A stretch of 6,583 bases of DNA from Acidobacteriota bacterium (GTDB taxonomy: Bacteria > Acidobacteriota > UBA890 > WLXD01), in assembly GCA_022571615.1 (NCBI GenBank), contig JACZXM010000177.1, forward strand, positions 1-6,583. Direction: 5' to 3'. Positions 1 through 6,323 of the stretch are shown in pieces; position 1 is the stretch's first letter, and each line of letters starts with the position of its first letter. A model generated the notes under the pieces. It had not been told where the DNA came from and searched no databases. It was given only the letters and a program-made list of their open reading frames with translations. A program made the translations under genes and the position numbers.

Positions 1-101
1 CGCCAAGGGTGCAGATGCAAGGCGCAGCGACGTTGGCGATGCCACCGCGCATCGTCAAGGAGCGGCAACGCAGCAGACGCGCCCGTGGCGGCCAGACCCA
101 T
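1..101 (-). CDS. Possible start of an unrecognised gene downstream of hemN (partial, weak)
   Basis: Reading minus-strand from the ATG at 99-101, 33 codons run open to the window edge. They begin MGLAATGASAALPLLDDA and continue with a basic, His- and Arg-rich stretch. The start lies 20 bases after the hemN stop, with a poor GGTGGAAG-like ribosome site about 4 bases upstream. I recognise no family, and the match to known heme genes (hemG, hemH, hemY) is absent at the N-terminus. Short open frames are common by chance in DNA this GC-rich, and another minus-strand frame here is also open to the edge. The region may simply be non-coding sequence after the operon. Confidence 0.2.
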   Translation of the reverse strand, partial: MGLAATGASAALPLLDDARWHRQRRCALHLHPW

Positions 102-121
102 CACACTTCCACCACGGCCTG

Positions 122-1564
122 CTAGACCGTCCGACTGAAGACCGGCGTGTCCTGCCGCTCGTGTTTGTCGCGCCAGTATCGATCGAAGCACATTGCCAGG
201 TTTCGAACGAACACCTCGCCCAGCGGAGTCGCTTGAATCGCCCCCTCGTCGATCTGCACCATCCCCTCGTCGGCGTGGGCCTGGAGCCGGACGAGATCCT
301 CTCGGAAGTACTCTCCGAAGTCGATCTCGAATCTTCTCTCCACCGCGCCCAGATCGACATGGAAGTTACACATCAGCTCATGGATGACGTAGCGCCGGAC
401 CTCGTCGTCGCTGTCGCGCACGACCCCTCGGGTTACGGCGAGGGAACCGGCCTCGAGTGCGCTCTGGTACTCCGACAACTTCTTGGCATTCTGCACGTAG
501 GCGTTGCCGACGTCGCCGATCGCCGAGACACCGAGGCCGAGGACATCGGGGGCCGGTAACACCGTGTAGCCCTGGAAGTTCCGGCGCAGCTCGTGCCGCC
601 GCCGCGCCCGGGCCAGCTCGTCATCCGGGCGGGCAAAGTGATCCATGCCAATCGGTTCGTATCCAGCGTCCAGCAGGCACTCACGCGCCATCGCGAACAG
701 GCCGAACTTGACGTCCCGATCCGGTAACGAATCGGTGGCCAGCTGGCGCTGATGCCCTTTCAGCCAGGGTACGTAGGCAAACGAGTAGACGGCGACCCGA
801 TCCACTCCCATCTCGATGACGGCGCGCACGGTGAGCTCGAACGACGATGGCGATTGATGCGGCAGCCCGTACACAAGATCGACGTTCAGACCGCGGAAGC
901 CCCGGGATCTCGCATGCTGCAACAGCCGCTCGGTGCAATCACGTCCCTGGATCCGGTGAATACTCTCCTGGACTTCCTTGGCAAAGTCCTGGACCCCCAT
1001 GGATAGCCGATTGAATCCATGCTCTGCCAGCATGTCGATGTGCTCCTCGGTCGTCACGCGGGGGTCCACCTCGACTGCAAGCTCGGCGTTGTCCCGAACC
1101 CGAAACCGGCTGAAGAAATGTTCCAGCAGACCGCTCAGGTGCTCGGGGCGGTAGTAGGTCGGCGTTCCGCCGCCCAGGTGAAGCTGCGATACCTCGCGTC
1201 GCCGAGGCAGCCGCTCTGCTACCCGATCGATCTCCCGGCGCAAGTCCTCCAGGTAAGGCAGCGATCGCTCGTAGTGGGGCGAGATGACGACGTGGCAGGC
1301 GCAGAACAGGCACTGCTCTTGGCAGAAAGGCAGGTGCATGTAGACCGAGAGCGGGTCTGTGGCGCTCTCGTCTGCCGCGACCAGGAGCTCGTGGTACACG
1401 GCGGCATCGACGTCCTGGCTGAACTCCACGGCGGTCGGGTAGCTCGTGTACCGTGGGCCCGGACAATCGTACGAAGCTAGCAGCTCAGCGGTGACACCTC
1501 GCAGCGGGGTGTGCTCCTCGTCGAGCTCACTCGAGCTCGTTTCGTTATGACGATCATCAGGCAT
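122..1564 (-). CDS. hemN: Oxygen-independent coproporphyrinogen III dehydrogenase (radical SAM)
   Basis: This 480-residue radical-SAM enzyme turns two propionates of coproporphyrinogen III into vinyl groups, making protoporphyrinogen IX without oxygen. It is true HemN and not the HemW chaperone. GPRYTSYPTA (residues 36-45) is the HemN N-terminal signature. The Fe-S motif C81-x3-C85-x2-C88-x-C90 in FCQEQCLFCAC carries the fourth Cys found in HemN. SAM- and substrate-site blocks follow: GGGTPTY (131-137), MGVQDF (189-194), DLVYGLPHQ (229-237), MDHFARPDDELA (308-319), RNFQGYTV (328-335) and GLGVSAIG (343-350). The end, RNLAMCFDRYW (454-464), is also HemN-type. Residues 1-25 are a charged, poorly conserved extension. 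The ATG overlaps the hemE stop by 8 bases and has a strong AGGAGG. As last recognised gene of the operon it implies heme can be made under low oxygen. No hemF is seen. Confidence 0.98.
   Translation of the reverse strand: MPDDRHNETSSSELDEEHTPLRGVTAELLASYDCPGPRYTSYPTAVEFSQDVDAAVYHELLVAADESATDPLSVYMHLPFCQEQCLFCACHVVISPHYERSLPYLEDLRREIDRVAERLPRRREVSQLHLGGGTPTYYRPEHLSGLLEHFFSRFRVRDNAELAVEVDPRVTTEEHIDMLAEHGFNRLSMGVQDFAKEVQESIHRIQGRDCTERLLQHARSRGFRGLNVDLVYGLPHQSPSSFELTVRAVIEMGVDRVAVYSFAYVPWLKGHQRQLATDSLPDRDVKFGLFAMARECLLDAGYEPIGMDHFARPDDELARARRRHELRRNFQGYTVLPAPDVLGLGVSAIGDVGNAYVQNAKKLSEYQSALEAGSLAVTRGVVRDSDDEVRRYVIHELMCNFHVDLGAVERRFEIDFGEYFREDLVRLQAHADEGMVQIDEGAIQATPLGEVFVRNLAMCFDRYWRDKHERQDTPVFSRTV
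1522..1539 (-). repeat. Perfect 7-bp inverted repeat with 4-base loop at the 5' end of hemN
   Basis: CGAGCTC and GAGCTCG flank a 4-base loop, within codons 9-15 of hemN. In the mRNA this would form a compact GC-rich hairpin starting about 25 bases after the first base of the start codon. The Ser/Glu/Leu-coding extension here is not part of the conserved HemN core. Whether it acts on translation or mRNA stability is unknown; it may be incidental. Confidence 0.4.
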
Positions 1565-2579
1565 TGTCCGCCTCCTCGTGCACTACCTTGATCAATGCTT
1601 CCACGCTCGCAAGCGGTGTGTCGGGCAACACGCCATGCCCAAGGTTGAAGACGTGCCCGCGCGAAGGAACTCGACGTAGCAATCGACGCGTCGCCTGGCG
1701 GGTGATCTCAGGCCCACCGAGGAGAATCGCCGGGTCGAGATTTCCCTGGACTGCCCGATCCGGCGACACGCGTGCATGCAGCTCGGCCAGATCCACGCGC
1801 CAATCCACTGACAGGGCCTCAGCGGGAAGCTCGAGCGCCGACTCGACCAGATGCGGCGCGTCCTTAAGGAAGAGGATGCGCGGAGCTCCTGTTGCCCCGA
1901 CTCGTTCCAGGAGGGTTCGAAGGTGCGGCTTCACGATGCGATCCCAGTCCCGGCGCGAAAGCAGACCCGACCAGGTCTCGAAAATCTGCACGGCGGAGGC
2001 TCCCGCTCGGACCTGTTCGACAAGGTAGTCCGCACACAGGCTCGCCAGCTTGGCCAACAGCATCTCGAGGAGCTCCGGCGCGGAAACCGCCAATGCCCTG
2101 AGGGCGGGAAAGTCGCGCTTGCCCTCCCCCTGTACGAGGTAGGCCGCAATGCTCCACGGTCCCCCGGCAAAGCCCAGGACCGGTATGCGACCATCGAGCT
2201 CCCGTGTGACGAGACGCAGCGTCTCGATGACCTCGGGGGCGATCTGCTCGGGGGCGGGATCCCGCAGGGCCCGCAGGTCGGCCGCCTGTCTTAACGGGCG
2301 TGATACCACGGGCCCGGGGGCAAACTCGACCTCGATGCCGAGGGCGGCCACCGGGCTCATGAGATCGGCGAAGACGATGGCGGCATCGAACGGAAAGCGC
2401 CGAACCGGCATGAGCGTGACCTCTGCGGCCAGCTCCGGATCTCTCGTGAGCTCCTCGAACGAGTATCGCGCCCGCAGATCACGGTACTCGGGCAGCATTC
2501 GTCCGGCCTGACGCATGAGCCACACCGGTCGGCGCGGGGTTGGCCGGCCCTGTAGCGCCATCAACAATAGGTCTCGCAC
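1557..2579 (-). CDS. hemE: Uroporphyrinogen decarboxylase
   Basis: This 340-residue cofactor-free enzyme removes four carboxyl groups from uroporphyrinogen III to give coproporphyrinogen III. The first signature is PVWLMRQAGRMLPEYR (residues 18-33) with substrate-binding R23 and R27; Met28 replaces the more common Tyr. The catalytic Asp is D72 in IVFADLMSPVAALG. The second signature region is GFAGGPWSIAAYLVQGEG (136-153) with Y147. FETWSG (200-205) and H315 in FNLGHGVLPDTP (311-322) complete the active site. The start is a GTG directly after the regulator's TGA and in the same frame. GAGAGG lies 5 bases upstream, and no earlier in-frame start is possible without reading through that TGA. Met7 is a fallback start. 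The stop overlaps the hemN ATG by 8 bases. Confidence 0.98.
   Translation of the reverse strand: MRDLLLMALQGRPTPRRPVWLMRQAGRMLPEYRDLRARYSFEELTRDPELAAEVTLMPVRRFPFDAAIVFADLMSPVAALGIEVEFAPGPVVSRPLRQAADLRALRDPAPEQIAPEVIETLRLVTRELDGRIPVLGFAGGPWSIAAYLVQGEGKRDFPALRALAVSAPELLEMLLAKLASLCADYLVEQVRAGASAVQIFETWSGLLSRRDWDRIVKPHLRTLLERVGATGAPRILFLKDAPHLVESALELPAEALSVDWRVDLAELHARVSPDRAVQGNLDPAILLGGPEITRQATRRLLRRVPSRGHVFNLGHGVLPDTPLASVEALIKVVHEEADNA
1571..1577 (-). promoter_or_regulatory. Ribosome binding site of hemN
   Basis: The minus strand reads GAGGAGG, ending 6 bases before the hemN ATG and lying inside the last codons of hemE. It is the best Shine-Dalgarno sequence in the window. hemN may therefore be translated independently as well as by coupling. 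Confidence 0.8.
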
Positions 2580-3290
2580 TCATACCTCTCGCGGCTCGCG
2601 CGTGAACCGGTAGCCCTCTCCGGGCACCGGGTGGAGATGACGCGGCCGCTCAGGATCGCGTTCGAAGCGACGGCGAAGCCGGTCGACGAGCCAGTCGACA
2701 GAGCGACTCGAAGGAAAGACGTCCTGGCGCCAGACCTCTTCGAGGATGCAGTCGCGACTGAGCAGTTCATTCTCGCGCTCGATGAAGAGCATGAGGATCT
2801 CCGCTTCCTTGCCCGAGAGTTGGTGCTGCACGCCGTCCCAGGCCACTGCAAGGCCGGTTTCGAGATTGAAACTGTTGTCACCGAAACGGACCGTCGGCGC
2901 CGGGCTGCGCGAGCTTCCGCGCCGCAACAGGGCATGCACTCGCAGCAGCAACTCGCGAAGGCGGAACGGCTTGGTCAGGTAATCGTCTCCGCCGGCCTCG
3001 AGCCCGCGGATCCGGTCCTCCGGTGTTCCGCACGCCGTTAGGAACAGAATGGGCAAGGTCTGACGCTCTCGGCGCAATGTCTCGCAGACCGAAAATCCGT
3101 CCCGACCGGGCAGTATCACATCCAGGATCATCAGGTCGTACGCGGCGCTTCGGGCAAGCTCTAGCGCTTCGTTTCCATCGTGCGCGAGGTCGACGTGACA
3201 GCCCTCCGCCAGCAGGTTGTCGCGCATGGTGTCGGCCAGGTCGTGCTCATCCTCGACGATGATGACCTGGGGCTTGTGACGGACGGTCAT
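2580..3290 (-). CDS. OmpR/PhoB-family response regulator inside the hem operon (HemR-like candidate)
   Basis: This 236-residue DNA-binding response regulator has two domains. The receiver (about residues 8-122) has the acidic pair E13/D14, the phospho-acceptor D57 in MILDVILPGRDG, T85 in FLTACG and K107 in DDYLTKPF, so it should be phosphorylatable. A short linker (about 124-132) leads to a winged-helix output domain (about 134-229). This has LSGKEAEILMLF (158-169), a recognition helix in SSRSVDWLVDRLRRRFE (194-210) and the C-terminal hairpin PGEGYRF (223-229). No histidine kinase is present in the window. Start and stop lie 2 and 0 bases from hemL and hemE, so it is expressed with them. No strong Shine-Dalgarno sequence precedes the ATG; a GGGGA lies 9 bases before it. 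By context it probably senses or adjusts heme supply. Leptospira HemR is a family precedent, but that function is inferred. The domain call is firm and the target genes are unknown. Confidence 0.95.
   Translation of the reverse strand: MTVRHKPQVIIVEDEHDLADTMRDNLLAEGCHVDLAHDGNEALELARSAAYDLMILDVILPGRDGFSVCETLRRERQTLPILFLTACGTPEDRIRGLEAGGDDYLTKPFRLRELLLRVHALLRRGSSRSPAPTVRFGDNSFNLETGLAVAWDGVQHQLSGKEAEILMLFIERENELLSRDCILEEVWRQDVFPSSRSVDWLVDRLRRRFERDPERPRHLHPVPGEGYRFTREPREV
2585..2590 (-). promoter_or_regulatory. Ribosome binding site of hemE
   Basis: The minus strand reads GAGAGG, 5 bases before the GTG start of hemE and within the last three sense codons of the response regulator. It favours the GTG next to the TGA over the internal ATG at codon 7. 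Confidence 0.6.
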
Positions 3291-3292
3291 GG

Positions 3293-4600
3293 CTATTGGT
3301 CCCCACAGGGCGGGCCTGATGAGGATGCCCGGTGAAGGCCTTCCACCAGCAGGTCGATCTCGCTTCTTGAATGAGCGAGTGAGAGAAAGCCGACCTCGTA
3401 GGCGGAGGGTGCCAGGTACACGCCGGATTCGAGCAACGAGTGGAAAAGGAGCCGGTAGGCAGTGCCGGCGTCCTCACGGATGGCATCCGGACGGCGAGGC
3501 AGCGGGCCCGTCTGCAGCGACAGCCAGAATAGCGAGCCGACCCGAGCCAGCGAGATCGGAAACGCAGGGTTCTTCGGCAGCGATGCGATGCGCTGCTCCA
3601 GGTACGCCCCCAGTGCCTCAAGCGTCGCCCAGCCGCTGTCGCGTTGCAGAATCTCGAGCGTCGTCAGCCCGGCGGTCATGGCCAGCGGATTGCCCGAAAG
3701 CGTGCCCGCTTGGTAAACGTCGCCGTCGGGGGCCAGGTGCGCCATGGTGTCCTCGCGGCCCCCGAAGGCGCCCACCGGTAGCCCGCCGCCGATCACCTTG
3801 CCGAAACATGCCAGGTCGGGGGTAATGTCGTAGCGTTCAGCCGCTCCTCCCGGGCCGAGGCGAAACCCGGTGATCACTTCATCAAAGACCAGCAGCGCCC
3901 CGTGCTTTGACGTGAGTCGTCGCACCCGCTGCAGAAACTCCGGCCGCTGGAGCAAAAGGCCGTTGTTGGCCGGGACCGGCTCGATGATCACTGCGGCGAT
4001 CCGATCGCCTTCCCGATCGAAGAGGTCCACCAGTGCCTGCTCGTCGTCCAGAGGCAGCACTCGGGTCAGCGACGCGAAGGCCGCAGGCACACCCTGCGAG
4101 TCGGCAGTTCCGAGCGTGGCCAGGCCCGATCCTGCCGCCACGAGCAGGTGATCGACATGACCGTGGTAGCAGCCGGAGAACTTGACCACCAGCTCCCGTC
4201 CCGTTGCTCCTCGAGCCAGGCGCAACGCGCTCATGGTGGCCTCGGTTCCGGAAGAGACGAAGCGAACTTGATCGAGTCCCGGATAGCACCTGCAGATGCG
4301 CTCGGCGAGCTCGATCTCGACCTCACAGGTGGCGCCGTAGCTGGTGCCACGCGCGGCGGCGTTCCCCAGAGCCTCTACCACCTCGGGGTGAGCGTGTCCT
4401 AGAACGAGAGGTCCCCAGGAGCCGACGAAGTCGAGCAGGGTTTGGCCGCTCGTGGTGATGAGCCGGCATCCTCGGGCACTCTCGACGATGAGCGAATCAC
4501 CACCGACAGCACGGAACGCGCGCACCGGAGAGCTGACGCCTCCGGGCATGACTCTTTTGGCCCGCTCATGAAGAGAGGCGGTCTGCGGCAACAATGTCAT
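3293..4600 (-). CDS. hemL: Glutamate-1-semialdehyde 2,1-aminomutase
   Basis: This 435-residue PLP enzyme isomerises glutamate-1-semialdehyde to 5-aminolevulinate, the last step of the C5 (tRNA-Glu) route. It is a fold-type I aminotransferase homolog of the expected length. Hallmarks in order are MPGGVSSPVRAFRAVGG (residues 18-34), SSGTEATMSALRLAR (116-130), CYHGHVD (144-150), the cofactor-binding FDEVITGFR (239-247), the Schiff-base lysine K268 in CFGKVIGGGLPVGAFGG (265-281), and QAGTLSGNPLA (297-307). The C-terminal GVYLAPSAYEVGFLSLAHS (393-411) is specific to HemL and argues against a general class III aminotransferase. The ATG overlaps the hemB stop by 4 bases, and AAGGTGG lies 6 bases upstream (minus-strand reading of 4607-4613). 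The TAG stop lies 2 bases before the response regulator. Its presence shows a glutamate-based and not a glycine-based ALA supply. hemA is not in the window. Confidence 0.98.
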   Translation of the reverse strand: MTLLPQTASLHERAKRVMPGGVSSPVRAFRAVGGDSLIVESARGCRLITTSGQTLLDFVGSWGPLVLGHAHPEVVEALGNAAARGTSYGATCEVEIELAERICRCYPGLDQVRFVSSGTEATMSALRLARGATGRELVVKFSGCYHGHVDHLLVAAGSGLATLGTADSQGVPAAFASLTRVLPLDDEQALVDLFDREGDRIAAVIIEPVPANNGLLLQRPEFLQRVRRLTSKHGALLVFDEVITGFRLGPGGAAERYDITPDLACFGKVIGGGLPVGAFGGREDTMAHLAPDGDVYQAGTLSGNPLAMTAGLTTLEILQRDSGWATLEALGAYLEQRIASLPKNPAFPISLARVGSLFWLSLQTGPLPRRPDAIREDAGTAYRLLFHSLLESGVYLAPSAYEVGFLSLAHSRSEIDLLVEGLHRASSSGPPCGDQ

Positions 4601-5583
4601 AGCCAGCCACCTTCCAGGGCCTCCCGCGCGTGGTACGTGATCAGGATGTCGGCGCCCGCGCGCCGCATTGCCACCAGGTTCTCGTAGACAACGGCGCCTT
4701 CGTCCAGCCAGCCTCGCTCGGCAGCGGCCTTCACCGCCGAGTACTCGCCCGAAACGTTGTAGGCGGCCAGCGGCAGACAGGTCTCCGCTCGCACCGCCCG
4801 CACCACATCCAGGTACGCAAGTGCCGGCTTGACCATGAGGATATCCGCGCCTTCCGACTCATCGAGTCGAGCCTCGCGCACGGCCTCGCGCACGTTGCAC
4901 GGATCCATCTGGTAGCTGCGCCGGTCGCCGAACTGCGGCGCCGAGTCGGCAGCGTCGCGGAATGGGCCGTAGTAGGCCGAGGCGTACTTCACCGCGTAGG
5001 CGAGAATGCCGGTGTCCACCATGCCACGTTGGTCCAGAGCTCTCCGAATCGCCCCCACGCGGCCGTCCATCATGTCGCTCGGGGCGACGAAGTCCGCACC
5101 CGCCTCGGCGTGAACAACCGCAACCGCCGTGAGTCGCTCGACACTTGGATCGTTGAGCACCCTACCGTTCTCGACGATTCCGCAGTGGCCGTGATCGGTG
5201 AACCCACATAGACAAACATCACTCACCACCACCAGATCATCGCCGAACGCGCGCTTGAGCTCTCTGATCGCGGTCGCCTGGCTGCCATCCGGATCGCTGG
5301 CCGCCGAGCCCGTCGCGTCCTTGCGATCGTGCCTCTCCAGACCGAACAGCAGAACAGACCGGATACCGAGATCGAGGTCCGCCTCGACACGCTCCAGGAG
5401 GGCCCCAACCCCGAGACGGTCGATCCCGGGCATGGAGGGGATCGGTTCTCGAGCCTCCCGCTCCGGTAGAACGAAATGGGGCATCACGAGTTGGTCCGGA
5501 TGCACTCTCGTCTCCCGCGCCAGGGACCGGTGAGCCGCCGAGCGTCGGAGCCGGCGTGGACGATGCAAGCGCGAAAGGGTCAC
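4597..5583 (-). CDS. hemB: Delta-aminolevulinic acid dehydratase (porphobilinogen synthase)
   Basis: This 328-residue enzyme condenses two 5-aminolevulinate molecules to porphobilinogen. The two Schiff-base lysines are present: K199 in AYAVKYAS and K252 in LMVKPALAYLD. The active-site metal motif DVCLCGFTDHGHCG (residues 122-135) has all three cysteines (C124, C126, C134), so this is the zinc-dependent type and not the Mg-only Asp-rich type. APSDMMDGRVGAIR (167-180) and SAYYGPFRDAADSAPQFGDR (202-221) are also classic. The frame stays open far upstream into hemD, but the GTG at 5581-5583 is chosen as the start. It overlaps the hemD TGA by 4 bases, has a GGAGG 7 bases upstream, and gives the family's usual N-terminus (RPRRLRRSAAHRSLARETR). 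The later Met34 would remove conserved residues. The stop overlaps the hemL ATG by 4 bases. Confidence 0.97.
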   Translation of the reverse strand: MTLSRLHRPRRLRRSAAHRSLARETRVHPDQLVMPHFVLPEREAREPIPSMPGIDRLGVGALLERVEADLDLGIRSVLLFGLERHDRKDATGSAASDPDGSQATAIRELKRAFGDDLVVVSDVCLCGFTDHGHCGIVENGRVLNDPSVERLTAVAVVHAEAGADFVAPSDMMDGRVGAIRRALDQRGMVDTGILAYAVKYASAYYGPFRDAADSAPQFGDRRSYQMDPCNVREAVREARLDESEGADILMVKPALAYLDVVRAVRAETCLPLAAYNVSGEYSAVKAAAERGWLDEGAVVYENLVAMRRAGADILITYHAREALEGGWL

Positions 5584-6323
5584 GGTATTGCCTCCAGCAT
5601 TCCATCCAGGTTGGGTTGTTCGGCCTCGGCCACCACCTGGAAGCCCGCCTTGCGAGCTGCGGCTGAGGTCGTCGGACCGATCGTGATCACGCCGGTCTCG
5701 GGTCCGATCTGCGCCTGTGCCACGAGGCCGCGAACGGCAGAAGGACTGGCGAGCAGCACGACGTCGACCGGTGAGCGAAACACATGTCGCGGCTCGAGTG
5801 GCGGTGCCGAAACGGTCCGATAGACGGCAATCCGTGCGACGGCGACGCCGCGGCGTTCCAGTTCCCTCTCCAGGTCGTGCTGCCCACCCTCGGCCGCTGC
5901 TACAACGACGTGTGGGCTTCTCGCCCCGGACGGTTCGTGCGGTGGTTCCAATAGCATGGCCAGCGCATCGGCCAGCGAGGCCCCCGTTTGCCTGTCGGGC
6001 ACCAAATCGACTCGGCCTAGCAGCTTGACTGCGCTCTTCGCGGTCGCGGTACCGACCACGCCGATGGCGAGCCCCGGCGGCAGCGGCAAGGGCACCATTC
6101 GAGACACGGCCTGCGCTCCTCGCGGCGAGGTGAGGACGAGCCAAGCCGCCGATCCGAGTGCGGTCTGCAACCGCGATGCTGTCTCCGGGGAATCAAGGGT
6201 CTCGTGGTGTATGCAGGGCAACAGCAGCGGAGTTCCGCCCCTGGCTTCGATCTCTGCGGCCCAGAGGTGACACCGGCCCTCGCTCCGCGTCAACAGGATT
6301 CGAAGACCGTCAAGATCCCTCAT
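5580..6323 (-). CDS. hemD: Uroporphyrinogen-III synthase
   Basis: This 247-residue cytoplasmic enzyme cyclises hydroxymethylbilane and inverts ring D to give uroporphyrinogen III. The length is normal for a stand-alone HemD, and there is no fused methyltransferase or HemC domain. HemD sequences diverge strongly, so the call rests on spaced hallmarks. These are an N-terminal strand with LRILLTRSEG (residues 7-16), LTSPRGAQAV (64-73), the inter-domain YRT (168-170), ASPSAVRGL (192-200), and IGPTTSAAARKAGF (215-228) near the C-terminus, which is the most conserved part of the family. Position directly after hemC strengthens it. The ATG overlaps the hemC stop by 4 bases. No good Shine-Dalgarno sequence is visible before it, so translation probably depends on coupling to hemC. 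Its TGA overlaps the GTG start of hemB. Confidence 0.93.
   Translation of the reverse strand: MRDLDGLRILLTRSEGRCHLWAAEIEARGGTPLLLPCIHHETLDSPETASRLQTALGSAAWLVLTSPRGAQAVSRMVPLPLPPGLAIGVVGTATAKSAVKLLGRVDLVPDRQTGASLADALAMLLEPPHEPSGARSPHVVVAAAEGGQHDLERELERRGVAVARIAVYRTVSAPPLEPRHVFRSPVDVVLLASPSAVRGLVAQAQIGPETGVITIGPTTSAAARKAGFQVVAEAEQPNLDGMLEAIP
5591..5595 (-). promoter_or_regulatory. Ribosome binding site of hemB, decides the GTG start
   Basis: On the minus strand this reads GGAGG, 7 bases before the GTG of hemB and inside the last codons of hemD. It supports the GTG start over any of the upstream in-frame starts buried in hemD and over the ATG at codon 34. Confidence 0.75.

Noticed and set aside
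83..117. Inverted repeat just after hemN (9 pairs including one G-U in the minus-strand RNA, 17-base loop) as a terminator
   Set aside because: The loop is long and no U-tract follows the stem on the minus strand, so a Rho-independent terminator is not supported.
939..1466. 175-codon minus-strand open frame inside hemN in a different frame
   Set aside because: It overlaps conserved HemN motifs and translates to low-complexity Arg-rich sequence, so it is a frame shadow.
1521..1538. Tandem TCGAGCTC copies as an operator for the response regulator
   Set aside because: The two copies are 10 bases apart, which would suit an OmpR-type direct repeat, but they lie inside the hemN coding sequence, the unit is self-complementary, and nothing like it appears elsewhere in the window.
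3289..3825. 178-codon plus-strand open frame opposite hemL
   Set aside because: Composition is dominated by Arg, Pro, Ala and Ser with no domain; it mirrors hemL codons and has no sign of a real gene.
4630..5211. 193-codon plus-strand open frame opposite hemB
   Set aside because: It lies entirely antisense to the highly conserved HemB core, has no recognisable domain, and is expected from GC-rich codon usage on the opposite strand.
5584..6144. Upstream extension of the hemB reading frame by 187 codons, through most of hemD
   Set aside because: The extension is Arg/Gly-rich shadow translation of hemD in another frame. The family-typical HemB N-terminus, a GGAGG and the 4-base overlap with the hemD stop all point to the GTG at 5581-5583.
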